Of a stretch of DNA of 64,000 bases, positions 8,502-22,175 are shown in pieces. Location of the stretch: contig NZ_BJOG01000004.1 of NCBI RefSeq assembly GCF_006540085.1, positions 186,001-250,000 on the forward strand. The letters are read 5' to 3'. Positions within the stretch are counted from its first letter, which is position 1, and each line of letters opens with the position of its first letter. The DNA comes from Microbacterium oxydans. Its GTDB lineage: Bacteria; Actinomycetota; Actinomycetes; Actinomycetales; Microbacteriaceae. Under the pieces are notes generated by a model, which saw only the letters and a program-made list of their open reading frames with translations, made no database searches and was not told the DNA's origin. The translations under genes and the position numbers were made by a program.

Positions 8502-9094
8502 AGCGCCGACTCCGATCGTTCCGGGTGCGGGCGGCCGTTCCGGGGGTCGTCGTCCGACTGCTGGTGGTGGGTATCGCGTGGGGAGGGGCGCTCGTGCTCG
8601 TCCCCTTCCCGTTGTGGCAGGGCGTCGCCGTGATCGCCGCAGCGCTCGCCGTCGTGCTCCCACGTTCCCTGGCCGCCTGGCTGGCAGCCGCATGCCTCGT
8701 GTTCGGCATTCTCCTGACGGACCCGGATCCGGGGCGCACCGCTCTGGCCGTGCTGCTCGTGCATGCGATCCACGTGCTCGGATCGTTGAGCCTGGTGATC
8801 CCGATCTCCTCGCGTGTCGCGCTTCCCGTTCTGGGGTCGAGTCTCGCGCGTCTCCTCGTCATCCAGCTGCTGGCGCAGCCCGTCGTGTTCGGCGTGTGGC
8901 TGCTCGCGCCTTCGGATGTCGTGCACGGCCTCACCCCGCTCGCACCGCTCGCCGCCGCGGCGCTCGCCGTCGGAGTCCTGCTGGCCCTGCACGCCGCCCG
9001 GAGAGCGGACGCTCACCCCCGAGAGTCCGAACGGGTGGAGGGGGAGAGCATCGCGGTGCGGCACGACGGAGCCAATGTCCGTGGCCCCTCGTAG
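8498..9094 (+). CDS. Hypothetical polytopic membrane protein of the MoxR operon
   Basis: 198 residues, family not recognised. About five or six hydrophobic helices span residues 12-165, after a basic N-terminus ([10 protein letters not shown]). The C-terminal 35 residues are hydrophilic, with [12 protein letters not shown]. The GTG start at 8498 overlaps the DUF58 stop by 4 bp and closes the operon. The fixed position after DUF58 suggests a membrane partner of the MoxR system. Confidence 0.8.
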   Translation: MKRRLRSFRVRAAVPGVVVRLLVVGIAWGGALVLVPFPLWQGVAVIAAALAVVLPRSLAAWLAAACLVFGILLTDPDPGRTALAVLLVHAIHVLGSLSLVIPISSRVALPVLGSSLARLLVIQLLAQPVVFGVWLLAPSDVVHGLTPLAPLAAAALAVGVLLALHAARRADAHPRESERVEGESIAVRHDGANVRGPS

Positions 9095-9097
9095 ACT
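9092..9097 (+). promoter_or_regulatory. -10 element of uvrA, leaderless configuration
   Basis: TAGACT overlaps the last codon and stop of the previous gene and ends 6 nt before the uvrA GTG (9104). No ribosome binding site lies between. The -35 is weak, and no SOS box was seen. Confidence 0.55.
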
Positions 9098-9103
9098 TGT
9101 CCG

Positions 9104-11991
<2,888 letters not shown>

Positions 11992-11992
<1 letters not shown>

Positions 11993-13896
11993 TGGCCGAC
12001 GTGTTGCCGTACAAGCCGCGGGCCGGAGAGATACCCACCGACCCCGGCGTGTACCGGTTCCGCGACTCGGCCGGTCGCGTGCTCTACGTGGGGAAGGCGA
12101 AGAACCTCCGGCAGCGGCTGTCGAACTACTTCGCGCCGCTGCGGACCCTGCACGAGCGGACCCGACGCATGGTCACGACGGCGTCGTCCGTCGAGTGGAC
12201 GGTGGTCCCGACCGATGTCGACTCGCTCCAGCTCGAGTACATGTGGATCAAGGAGTTCGATCCGCCCTTCAACGTGCGGTACAAGGACGACAAGTCCTAT
12301 CCCTTCATGGCTGTCACGCTCGCAGACGAAGCACCGCGTGTGATCGTCACGCGCAACCGGAAGATCCCCGGCGCTCGCTACTTCGGCCCTTTCCCGAAGG
12401 TGTGGGCCGTGCACGAGACGATCGACCTGATGATCAAGGCGTTCCCGATCCGCACCTGCAGTGACTCCAGCTACCGTCGCGCCATGCAGACGGGCAGGCC
12501 GTGTTTCCCCGGCCAGATCGGCAAGTGCGGTGGTCCGTGCTCGATGACGGTGAGCATCGAGGAGCACCGTGCCATGGTCGACGACTTCGTCGCCTTCATG
12601 GCCGGTGGTGATGAGCGCTTCACGCGCGAGCTCACGAAGCGGATGCTGGCCGCGTCGGCGGCGATGGACTACGAGGCCGCAGCCAGGTATCGGGACAAGC
12701 TCTCGGCCATCGAAGCTGTGCTGGGCAAGAGTGCACTCGTGCTCCCCAGTGATGAGGACGCCGACCTGTTCGGCATCGCCGAGGACGAGTTGGCGGCGGC
12801 GGTGCAGCACTTCGTCATCCGCGGCGGCAGGGTCCGTGGTGTGCGTGCTCTGACGATCGAGAAGGAGATCGACATCTCCAGCGGCGAACTCGTCGAGCAG
12901 GTTCTCCAGCAGGCCTACGGCGAAGCGCAGGACGTGCCGCGGCGTATCCTGGTGCCCACGCTGCCCGACGACGCCGCGGAGCTCGAGCTGTGGCTGCGTG
13001 AACGCCGCGGCAAGAAGGTCGAGATCGCGGTGGCTCAACGCGGCCAACGCGCAGATCTCATGCGCACGGCGACCTTGAACGCACAGCAGGCGTTGATCCG
13101 TCACAAGACACGGCGCACGACCGACTACGTCGCCCGCACGCAGGCTCTCACTGACCTGCAGGAGGCGCTCGGGATGGACGAAGCGCCGCTGCGGATCGAG
13201 TGCTTCGACATCTCGCACCTCGGCGGCACCAATGTCGTCGCCTCGATGGTGGTGTTCGAGGACGGCCTTCCCCGCAAGGACCAGTACCGCTCGTTCAACA
13301 TCGCCGAGACCACGGATGACACCGACTCGATGTATCAGGTGCTCCGTCGTCGCTTGGCCTACCTCGACCGACCCGAAGAGCCGGAGGCCATCGACCCGAC
13401 GACAGACGAGGTCGTCGGGGAAGACGTCGGCGAGGCGACAGCACGTCGGAAGCCCCGCTTCGCGTATCCACCGCAGCTGCTTCTGGTCGACGGCGGACAG
13501 CCTCAGGTCGAAGCGGCGGCCAGGGCGCTCCGTGATGCGGGACACACCGAGATCGCGGTGTGCGGCATAGCGAAGCGACTCGAAGAAGTCTGGCTTCCCG
13601 GCGAGGACTTCCCGGTGATCCTCCCGCGCACGAGCGAAGCCCTCTACCTGTTGCAGCGGCTTCGCGACGAGGCACACCGGTTCGCGATCACGCATCAGCG
13701 CAAGAAGCGGCGGAACGACATCGGCTCCGTCCTCGCCGAGGTTCCCGGGCTGGGTGCCGCGCGCATCAAGGTGCTGCTCAAGCACTTCGGCTCGGTCACC
13801 GCTCTTCGCGCGGCAGAACCGGGGCAGATCGAAGAGGTCCAGGGGATCGGTCCCGTGCTCGCCCAGAACATCTACACGCACCTCTCCACTCGCTAG
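11992..13896 (+). CDS. uvrC: UvrABC system protein C, excinuclease nuclease subunit
   Basis: 634 residues. UvrC makes both incisions around a UvrB-bound lesion. The N-terminal GIY-YIG nuclease (about 15-95) shows GVYRF and [18 protein letters not shown] motif sits near 205-240 and pairs with that of UvrB. The RNase H-like C-terminal nuclease follows, with [11 protein letters not shown] and [10 protein letters not shown], and the protein ends in a helix-hairpin-helix pair ([19 protein letters not shown]). The ATG at 11992 overlaps the uvrA stop (TGATG), so the two are translationally coupled. Confidence 0.98.
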
Positions 13897-13930
13897 GCTG
13901 GAGGTCGAGGGGGAGAGGGAGCACTGAGAG

Positions 13931-14803
13931 ATGTCTGACGGGGAAAAGGGCGAGTTCCTCATCGTCACGGGAATGTCCGGCGCGGGTCGGACGACGGTGG
14001 CGAACGCACTCGAGGACCTCGGCTGGTACGTGGTCGACAATCTGCCCCCGCAGATCCTGCGTCCTTTGCTCGATCTGACCGACATGGGTGGCACGGCTCT
14101 GCCCAAGGTCGCCGCCGTCGTGGACGTCCGTGGACGCAACCTCTTCGACGACTTCCCCGGTGTGGCGCGTGCGCTGCGTTCCCGTGGCTCCGTCCGCGTG
14201 CTGTTCCTCGACGCGTCGGACGACGTGCTGGTGCGTCGATTCGAGTCCGTGCGCAGACCGCATCCGTTGCAGGGGGAGGGGACTCTGCTCGACGGCATCC
14301 GCACCGAGCGTGAGCGCCTCGCCCCGATCCGCGAAGGCGCGGACCTGGTGATCGACACCTCGATGCTCAACATCCACCAGCTCGCCACGCACGTCTCCGA
14401 CATCTTCTCGGCGGAGGGCGAGGCGCGGCATCGGGTCACGTTGCTGAGCTTCGGATTCAAGTACGGGCTTCCGACCGACGTCGACATCGTGGCAGACATG
14501 CGATTCCTGCCGAACCCGTTCTGGAACGAGGAGCTGCGCGGTCAGACGGGACAGGACGAGCCCGTGCGCGAGTACGTCCTCTCCCGCGAAGGCGCGATGG
14601 AGTTCCTGGACTCCTATTCGAAGGCGCTGGTGCCCGTGCTGGAGGGATACCAGCGCGAGAACAAGAGCCACTCGACGATCGCTATCGGCTGCACCGGCGG
14701 GAAGCACCGTTCCGTGGCGATGTCGGAAGAGCTGGCGCGCCGCCTCGCTGCGATCCCCGGAGTGGCCGTGAACGTCCGTCACCGGGACCTGAGCCGAGAG
14801 TAG
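13931..14803 (+). CDS. rapZ: RNase adapter / nucleotide-binding protein RapZ (YvcJ)
   Basis: 290 residues. Known roles of the family are nucleotide binding and, in enterobacteria, control of amino-sugar metabolism through RNA. The N-terminal P-loop GMSGAGRT (14-21) carries Arg where most Walker A motifs have Lys, as I recall for actinobacterial members. ALEDLGWYVVDNLPP and the C-terminal GCTGGKHRSV are family hallmarks. It sits between uvrC and whiA as in other actinobacteria, but the yvcK gene often found between rapZ and whiA is absent. Confidence 0.94.
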   Translation: MSDGEKGEFLIVTGMSGAGRTTVANALEDLGWYVVDNLPPQILRPLLDLTDMGGTALPKVAAVVDVRGRNLFDDFPGVARALRSRGSVRVLFLDASDDVLVRRFESVRRPHPLQGEGTLLDGIRTERERLAPIREGADLVIDTSMLNIHQLATHVSDIFSAEGEARHRVTLLSFGFKYGLPTDVDIVADMRFLPNPFWNEELRGQTGQDEPVREYVLSREGAMEFLDSYSKALVPVLEGYQRENKSHSTIAIGCTGGKHRSVAMSEELARRLAAIPGVAVNVRHRDLSRE

Positions 14804-14820
14804 CGGGCCGTCCGGCCGAG

Positions 14821-14826
14821 TAAGCT
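14821..14826 (+). promoter_or_regulatory. -10 element upstream of whiA
   Basis: TAAGCT lies 44 nt before the whiA GTG, giving a leader of about 38 nt that contains AAGGAG at 14861-14866. The -35 is not convincing. Confidence 0.35.
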
Positions 14827-14870
14827 GGACGTTTGCGTCGCGATCCGGCGCGTGAACGTGAAGGAGTGTC

Positions 14871-15848
14871 GTGGCACTAACCACCGACGTCAAGGCCGAG
14901 CTGGTCAGCATCCGCAACGCACCCCCGACGGTGCGAGTCGCGGAAGTGACCGCCATCCTCCGGTTCGCCGGTGGTCTGCATTCGATTGCCGGCCGTGTGG
15001 CCGTGGAGGCCGAGGTGGATGCCGAGACTCTCGCACGACGCGTCGCCCGCGACCTCGCCGAGATCTACGGCGTGCGCCCGGAGATCGCCCAGGTGCAGTC
15101 GAGCACCGCGAACGACGGTGCACGCTGGGCTGTGCGCGTGATCGCGCAGGGGGAGACCCTGGCCCGTCAGACGGGTCTGCTCGATCAGCGTCGACGGCCC
15201 GTCCGTGGGCTTCCCAACCGGCTCACCACCGGTTCCCGGGCCGAGGTCGCCGGCCTGTGGCGCGGCGCGTTCCTCGCGGCCGGCAGCCTGAGCGAGCCAG
15301 GACGCTCCGCCATGCTCGAGGTCGTCTGCCCGTCCTCGGAGGCGGCCATGGCTCTCGTCGGCGCCGCGCATCGACTCGGGGTGGCCGCGAAGGCCCGTGA
15401 GGTGCGCGGTATGCCGCGCGTGGTCGTGCGCGAAGGCGAGGCCATCCGCACCATCCTGAACGAGATGGGAGCGCAGAAGACCGCGATCGCCTGGGAGGAG
15501 CTCCGCCAGCGCCGCGAGGTCAGGGCCGGCGTCAACCGTCTGGTGAACTTCGACGACGCGAACCTGCGCCGTTCCGCACAGGCCGCCGTTGCCGCGTGCG
15601 CGCGTGTCGAGCGTGCCCTCGAGATCCTGGCCGACGAGGTCCCCGATCATCTGAAGGTGGCGGGCGAGCTTCGTCTCGCGCACCGTGATGCCAGCCTCGA
15701 CGAGCTGGGACACCATGCCGACCCGCCACTGACGAAGGACGCCGTCGCCGGTCGCATCCGTCGCCTGCTGGCGATGGCGGACAAGCGCGCGCAGCAGGAG
15801 GGCATTCCCGGAACGGAAGCCGCCGTCCCCGTCGGACTCGACGTCTGA
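14871..15848 (+). CDS. whiA: WhiA, developmental/cell-division DNA-binding regulator
   Basis: 325 residues. WhiA combines a LAGLIDADG homing-endonuclease-like fold (about 1-220), lacking nuclease activity in studied members, with a C-terminal helix-turn-helix ([25 protein letters not shown]). In Streptomyces it acts with WhiB to switch on septation genes, and it is conserved in non-sporulating Gram-positives. AAGGAG precedes the GTG start by 4 nt. A hairpin terminator follows at 15864-15898, ending the uvrA-uvrC-rapZ-whiA unit. Confidence 0.96.
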   Translation: MALTTDVKAELVSIRNAPPTVRVAEVTAILRFAGGLHSIAGRVAVEAEVDAETLARRVARDLAEIYGVRPEIAQVQSSTANDGARWAVRVIAQGETLARQTGLLDQRRRPVRGLPNRLTTGSRAEVAGLWRGAFLAAGSLSEPGRSAMLEVVCPSSEAAMALVGAAHRLGVAAKAREVRGMPRVVVREGEAIRTILNEMGAQKTAIAWEELRQRREVRAGVNRLVNFDDANLRRSAQAAVAACARVERALEILADEVPDHLKVAGELRLAHRDASLDELGHHADPPLTKDAVAGRIRRLLAMADKRAQQEGIPGTEAAVPVGLDV

Positions 15849-15863
15849 TCCGCATCCTCGACC

Positions 15864-15898
15864 AAGGCCCGTCGTCCGGCATCCGGACGGCGGGTCTT
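15864..15898 (+). terminator. Hairpin terminator after whiA
   Basis: A 16-bp stem (15864-15879 with 15883-15898), including two G-U pairs, closes a 3-nt CAT loop. TTCGTC follows rather than a full U-tract, as is common in high-GC actinobacteria. Confidence 0.75.
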
Positions 15899-16033
15899 CG
15901 TCATACGGCGGAAGGATCGGGGCCGTGGCCGCGTTGTCGTCAGTAGGATGAATCACGTCCGCTCTACGCCGCACATCGGCGGCGCGGAGGATCGGCAAGC
16001 GCCGCGGCGCGGCGCGGATTGGATGAAAGCGAT

Positions 16034-16660
16034 ATGGCGACCTACACGCTCCCCGACCTTCCCTACGACTTCGCAGCCCTCGAGCCGCACATCAGCGGCA
16101 AGATCATGGAGCTGCACCATGACAAGCACCACGCGACCTACGTCGCCGGCGCGAACACCGCTCTCGAGCAGCTCGCCGAGGCTCGCGAGAGCGGCAACCT
16201 CGCGAACGTGAACAAGCTCGAGAAGGACCTCGCCTTCAACCTCGGCGGTCACGTCAACCACTCGATCTTCTGGACCAACCTGTCGCCGAACGGCGGAGGT
16301 CAGCCCGAGGGCGAGCTGAAGGCCGCGATCGATGAGTACTTCGGCTCGTTCGAGAAGTTCCAGGCGCACTTCACCGCCGCGGCCACCGGAATCCAGGGCT
16401 CCGGCTGGGCGGTGCTCAGCTGGGACTCGATCGGCTCGCGCCTCATCATCCAGCAGCTCTTCGACCAGCAGTCGAACACGGCGCAGGGCACCATCCCGCT
16501 GTTCCAGCTCGACATGTGGGAGCACGCCTTCTACCTCGACTACCTCAACGTGAAGGCCGACTACGTCAAGGCCGCGTGGAACATCGCCAACTGGGAGAAC
16601 GTCGCCCAGCGCCTCGAGGTCGCCCGTCAGCAGACGAACGGCCTGCTGGTACTGTCGTAA
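16034..16660 (+). CDS. sodA: Superoxide dismutase, Mn/Fe family (probably Mn)
   Basis: 208 residues. It disproportionates superoxide in the cytoplasm, and no signal peptide is present. Metal ligands by alignment to the family are His28 (LHHDKHH), His76 (HVNHSIFW), Asp160 and His164 (DMWEHAFY). [10 protein letters not shown] and QGTIPL favour manganese. The ATG at 16034 follows GAAAG, and an upstream in-frame TTG is less likely. The gene stands alone between whiA and gap, bounded by a hairpin on each side. Confidence 0.97.
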   Translation: MATYTLPDLPYDFAALEPHISGKIMELHHDKHHATYVAGANTALEQLAEARESGNLANVNKLEKDLAFNLGGHVNHSIFWTNLSPNGGGQPEGELKAAIDEYFGSFEKFQAHFTAAATGIQGSGWAVLSWDSIGSRLIIQQLFDQQSNTAQGTIPLFQLDMWEHAFYLDYLNVKADYVKAAWNIANWENVAQRLEVARQQTNGLLVLS

Positions 16661-16667
16661 TCGGGTC

Positions 16668-16699
16668 GCGTCCCGACGGGCCACGGCTCGTCGGGACGC
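16668..16699 (+). terminator. Hairpin terminator after the superoxide dismutase gene
   Basis: A perfect 11-bp stem, GCGTCCCGACG at 16668-16678 paired with 16689-16699, encloses a 10-nt loop. No U-tract follows. Confidence 0.7.
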
Positions 16700-16775
16700 C
16701 CTCTCAGCCAAAAAACCCCGCACCTCACGCTCGCTGGAAAGCCGCGTGCGATGCACGAGAAACAGGGAGACCTGA

Positions 16776-17786
<1,011 letters not shown>

Positions 17787-17796
17787 GCTCAGACAC

Positions 17797-19001
<1,205 letters not shown>

Positions 19002-19011
<10 letters not shown>

Positions 19012-19793
19012 ACTCTCGTACCCCGCTGATCGCGGGAAACTGGAAGATGAACCTGGACCACCTGCAGGCGGTCGCGTTCGTGCAGAAGCTGCACTGGACG
19101 TTGAAGGATGCGAAGCACGAGGACGGATCCGTCGAGGTCGCGGTGTTCCCGCCGTTCACCGACATTCGCAGCGTGCAGACCCTCATCGACGCGGACAAGA
19201 TCCCGTTCGCGCTCGGAGCGCAGGATGTGTCGGCACACGACTCGGGCGCATACACGGGCGAGGTGTCGGGAGCGTTCCTGGCGAAGCTCGATGCGAAGTA
19301 CGTGATCATCGGCCACTCCGAGCGTCGTGAGTACCACTCCGAAGGTGACGATGTCGTGGCCGCCAAGGTCAAGGCAGCGCTCAAGCACGGCCTGGTGCCG
19401 GTCATCTGCGTCGGCGAGACGGCCGGCGACCTCGAGAAGTTCGGTGCCAGTGCGGTTCCGGTGTCGCAGCTGGAGGCAGCGCTCGAGGGGGTCTCGCCGA
19501 AGGCGGACATCGTCGTGGCGTACGAGCCCGTGTGGGCGATCGGCTCCGGTCAGGCGGCGACGCCTCAGCAGGCGCAAGACGTCTGCGCCGCTCTGCGCGC
19601 CGTCATCGCGAAGGTGCTCGGCGACGAGGCGGCAGCGCGCACGCGGATCCTCTACGGAGGTTCCGTGAAGTCGGGGAACATCGCCAGCTTCATGCGCGAG
19701 CCCGATGTCGACGGCGCACTCGTCGGCGGGGCGAGCCTCGTCGTGGACGAGTTCGCCGCGATCATCCGCTTCGAGAAGCACGTCGGCGTGTGA
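19002..19793 (+). CDS. tpiA: Triosephosphate isomerase
   Basis: 263 residues. It interconverts dihydroxyacetone phosphate and glyceraldehyde-3-phosphate. Catalytic residues are visible: Lys15 in GNWKMN, His105 in IIGHSERR and Glu175 in AYEPVWAIG. Two starts compete. ATG at 19002 has GGAGG seven nt upstream; GTG at 19008 would give a 4-bp GTGA overlap with pgk but puts the same GGAGG 13 nt away. The ATG is preferred on spacing. Confidence 0.97.
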
Positions 19794-19821
19794 GTGCGGC
19801 GGGGCTTCGGCCCCGCTGCAC
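19794..19821 (+). terminator. UUCG-loop hairpin after tpiA
   Basis: A 12-bp stem (19794-19805 with 19810-19821, one G-U pair) is capped by a TTCG tetraloop directly after the tpiA stop. It overlaps the -35 position of the next promoter. Confidence 0.75.
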
Positions 19822-19823
19822 CG

Positions 19824-19829
19824 TATACT
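19824..19829 (+). promoter_or_regulatory. -10 element of secG-rbpA
   Basis: TATACT, one of the best -10 hexamers in the window, predicts a start near 19836 and a leader of about 38 nt before the secG GTG at 19875. Confidence 0.6.
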
Positions 19830-19874
19830 TGACCGTTACGGGGGCGCTCCGGCCCCAGCGAAAGGCTCTTTCTC

Positions 19875-20123
19875 GTGGCAATTCTCGAGTTCGTCCTGCA
19901 GGTCGTGCTGGGCATCACCAGCGTTCTGCTGACCCTCCTCATCCTCCTGCACAAGGGCCGCGGTGGCGGCCTCTCCGACATGTTCGGCGGGGGCATGACC
20001 TCTGCGGTCGGCTCGTCCGGGCTTGCGGAGCGGAACCTCAACCGCTTCACCGTCGTCCTGGCTCTGACATGGTTCGTCTCCATCGTCGCGCTGGGCCTCA
20101 TCACGAAATTCGAGGTCATCTGA
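19875..20123 (+). CDS. secG: Preprotein translocase subunit SecG
   Basis: 82 residues with two membrane helices (about 2-24 and 56-75), joined by the conserved Gly-rich loop KGRGGGLSDMFGGG. SecG assists SecYE in protein export. The start is GTG. Its place after tpiA and before rbpA is a conserved actinobacterial arrangement. The stop overlaps the rbpA ATG (TGATG at 20121-20125). Confidence 0.95.
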   Translation: MAILEFVLQVVLGITSVLLTLLILLHKGRGGGLSDMFGGGMTSAVGSSGLAERNLNRFTVVLALTWFVSIVALGLITKFEVI

Positions 20124-20476
20124 TGGCTACCGGTGGAAACGCGATCCGTGGCACCCGCGTGGGCTCCGGCCCCATGGGGGAGCAGGACCACGGCTATCAC
20201 GCCGACCGCATCGCGGTCTCCTACTGGGATGGTCTCGGCAACGAGACCGTCCGCTACTTCGCCGCTGGTCTCCCCGAAGAGGAGATCCCGGAGACGATCG
20301 ACCACCCGCAGTCCGGGCTCCCCGCCGGTCGCGACAAGGAGAATCCTCCTGCGCTCGCGAAGGCGGAGCCGTACAAGACGCACCTCGCTTACGTGAAGGA
20401 ACGCCGTACGGACGAGGAAGCCGTCCAGCTGCTCGACGACGCGCTCACGCAGCTGCGCGAGCGTCGGGGGCAGTGA
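20123..20476 (+). CDS. rbpA: RNA polymerase-binding protein RbpA
   Basis: 117 residues. RbpA binds the primary sigma factor and stabilises open complexes in actinobacteria. The N-terminal tail (RGTRVGSGPMGEQDHG), the central barrel start (VSYWDGLGNETVRYFA) and the C-terminal sigma-interaction helix (EEAVQLLDDALTQLRERRG) are visible. No cysteine is present, so this copy belongs to the non-zinc type, unlike Streptomyces RbpA. It is translationally coupled to secG by a one-base overlap. Confidence 0.95.
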   Translation: MATGGNAIRGTRVGSGPMGEQDHGYHADRIAVSYWDGLGNETVRYFAAGLPEEEIPETIDHPQSGLPAGRDKENPPALAKAEPYKTHLAYVKERRTDEEAVQLLDDALTQLRERRGQ

Positions 20477-20492
20477 CCTCGAGGCTGACATC

Positions 20493-20528
20493 GAAGAAGC
20501 CGTCGCGAGCGATCGCGGCGGCTTCTTC
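20493..20528. terminator. Bidirectional hairpin terminator between rbpA and the convergent membrane protein gene
   Basis: A 16-bp stem (20493-20508 with 20513-20528, one G-U pair) closes a GCGA loop in the 67-bp gap between convergent genes. Confidence 0.8.
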
Positions 20529-20543
20529 CGTATCAGGCGGCGG

Positions 20544-21746
20544 TCAGCGGCAGCCCGCCGCCGCATCGATGTAGCTCTGCGGCGGGTACCCGTACGCCCA
20601 GACGCCGTTCGCATCATCGGTGTAGCCCATGCTGATGGCCCACGCCGTCGCCCACTTCTCGATGCTGTCCTGCGTGGAGGAGTCGTACATGCTCTGGCAC
20701 CTCACGCTGATCGCGTGCCCCACCTCGTGCGCGATCAGTGCCTTGCTGCGAACGGCCGGCCACTGCTCGGCGACCGAGTTCGAGAACGCGATGGTCGCCC
20801 GCCCCGACTCGCCCCACCACCAGGTCGTGTAGCCGCCCATGCTGCCGTTGTAACCGGCGCCGCTGACGACCGGCGCCCAGTCGAAGTCCAGGAGCACGCC
20901 GGGCGCGAGGGAGCGGGCGAACGCTTCGATCTCGAGCCGGGAGTTCAGGAGCGGGCCTGCCTTCTCCGCCAGTTCTTCGCTCTCGGTGGCGACGACCTGC
21001 GCCGCCGCGGTCTGCAGGGCGAGGTAGGCGGCTGCGGTGCCTTCGTCGAGCGTCGTCGCGGCGGTGGCATCGGCGGCGGCGTCGCGTAGCGCGATCACCG
21101 CGTCGTTGCGGGCCGACAGATGTGCCGCTTCGAATCCAGGCGCAGCCGCTCCGGCCGTCGTGATCACTGCGAGGCCGCTCTCCGTCATCGCCGTGTGCGC
21201 CGACGAGACGTCGCCGGCCGCGCCGGCGACGTCGACGGACAGGTCCTCCACTTCGTCACGTCGCTGTTCGAGCTCCGAGGTGGCACCGAACAGTTCCCAG
21301 AACCAGTCGGGCTTCTCGCTCAGCGGAGCGATCGCCACGGAGACCACGCCGTCCGCGTCTGACGCGGTAGCGGTGCCCTCCTCGACGGCAGAGGCCAAGC
21401 TCGCGTGCAGTTCGTCGGGCACGGAGATCGGCTGATCGCCCCCTGCAACCACCTGGCCCGCTGCGTCGGTGACGGTTCGCAGTTCAGCGATGTCGGCGCG
21501 GAGCTGCGTCTTCGAGGTCGTTGTCGTCTGTGCTGCGCTCTCGTAGCGGGACGCCGCATCGTCGTAACCGAGGTTCGCGCTCACCTGGACGATGGCCAAC
21601 GCCGCGATCAGCGCGGCGCCGCCGAGCAGGCCGATGACGAGCCCAGGCCGTCTCCTCCGACGCGACCGTGTCGGCGTGGAGGACGAGGCCCCGGAAGAGA
21701 AGACGACGGGAAGCTGATGCCCGCCGTCGCGGGGCGACTGACCCAT
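20544..21746 (-). CDS. Single-pass membrane protein with HExxH-18-E metallopeptidase motif
   Basis: 400 residues, family not recognised. An Arg cluster (29-33) precedes one membrane helix (about 35-57), predicting a cytoplasmic N-terminus and a large outside domain. Residues 60-290 are Ala/Glu/Thr-rich and probably helical or coiled. Near the C-terminus, HEVGH (340-344) is followed after exactly 18 residues by Glu363 within EKWATAWA, the spacing of gluzincin-type zinc peptidases. The only two cysteines, Cys350 and Cys399, flank this region and could form a disulfide outside the cell. A GGAAGG lies 8 nt before the ATG. Function as a surface peptidase is inferred from motif geometry only. Confidence 0.85.
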   Translation of the reverse strand: MGQSPRDGGHQLPVVFSSGASSSTPTRSRRRRRPGLVIGLLGGAALIAALAIVQVSANLGYDDAASRYESAAQTTTTSKTQLRADIAELRTVTDAAGQVVAGGDQPISVPDELHASLASAVEEGTATASDADGVVSVAIAPLSEKPDWFWELFGATSELEQRRDEVEDLSVDVAGAAGDVSSAHTAMTESGLAVITTAGAAAPGFEAAHLSARNDAVIALRDAAADATAATTLDEGTAAAYLALQTAAAQVVATESEELAEKAGPLLNSRLEIEAFARSLAPGVLLDFDWAPVVSGAGYNGSMGGYTTWWWGESGRATIAFSNSVAEQWPAVRSKALIAHEVGHAISVRCQSMYDSSTQDSIEKWATAWAISMGYTDDANGVWAYGYPPQSYIDAAAGCR

Positions 21747-21820
21747 TCGATGATGCCTTCCGGTCGGAGCCTGCGTGCAGCGATGCTGTCAGCGTATTCG
21801 ACGAGGCGACCGGAAATGCG

Positions 21821-21850
21821 GAAGGCCCCCGCCGTATGGCGGGGGCCTTC
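21821..21850. terminator. Strong hairpin terminator beside tRNA-Gly
   Basis: A perfect 13-bp stem (21821-21833 with 21838-21850) closes a GTAT loop, just past the 3' end of the minus-strand tRNA-Gly. It should terminate that transcript. Confidence 0.85.
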
Positions 21851-21855
21851 TCGAG

Positions 21856-21929
21856 TGGAGGGGCTGACGGGAATCGAACCCGCATCATTAGTTTGGAAGA
21901 CTAAGGCTTTACCACTAAGCTACAGCCCC
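21856..21929 (-). tRNA. tRNA-Gly (anticodon TCC)
   Basis: Read on the minus strand, acceptor strand GGGGCTG (21929-21923) pairs with CAGCCCC (21866-21860). Discriminator T is at 21859 and an encoded CCA at 21858-21856. The anticodon loop contains TCC between paired TTAGT and ACTAA, and the T-arm has GGTTCGATTCC. It reads GGA codons. A TATAGT -10 lies upstream at 21974-21969. Confidence 0.97.
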
Positions 21930-21968
21930 GGAATCCGAGCCTCGAAAGGTTCGGTTACCGACTCATCG

Positions 21969-21974
21969 ACTATA
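21969..21974 (-). promoter_or_regulatory. -10 element of tRNA-Gly
   Basis: TATAGT on the minus strand, 39 nt upstream of the mature 5' end. This is consistent with a short processed leader. Confidence 0.5.
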
Positions 21975-22002
21975 CCGGACTCTGACGCATGCTCCTGTCC
22001 GT

Positions 22003-22008
22003 TAGACT
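22003..22008 (+). promoter_or_regulatory. -10 element of tRNA-Pro
   Basis: TAGACT lies 30 nt before the mature tRNA-Pro 5' end. A partial -35 match, TCTGAC, is at 21981-21986 with a 16-nt spacer. Confidence 0.45.
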
Positions 22009-22038
22009 CGGTGGGGCTGAATCCGCATGCGGATTCCC

Positions 22039-22112
22039 CGGGGCGTAGCTCAGTTTGGTAGAGCGCCCGCTTTGGGAGCGGGAGGTCGCAGGTTCAACTC
22101 CTGTCGCCCCGA
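22039..22112 (+). tRNA. tRNA-Pro (anticodon TGG)
   Basis: The acceptor stem CGGGGCG (22039-22045) pairs with CGCCCCG (22105-22111), with discriminator A at 22112. The anticodon stem CCCGC/GCGGG holds a loop with TGG, reading CCA codons. No CCA is encoded, unlike the neighbouring tRNA-Gly. tRNA-Pro directly upstream of trigger factor is a common actinobacterial arrangement. Confidence 0.97.
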
Positions 22113-22175
22113 CACGGCCCCCACGGACCTTACAGCCGCGATTCGAAGCGGAAATCACAAGGAGAACACACCAGC

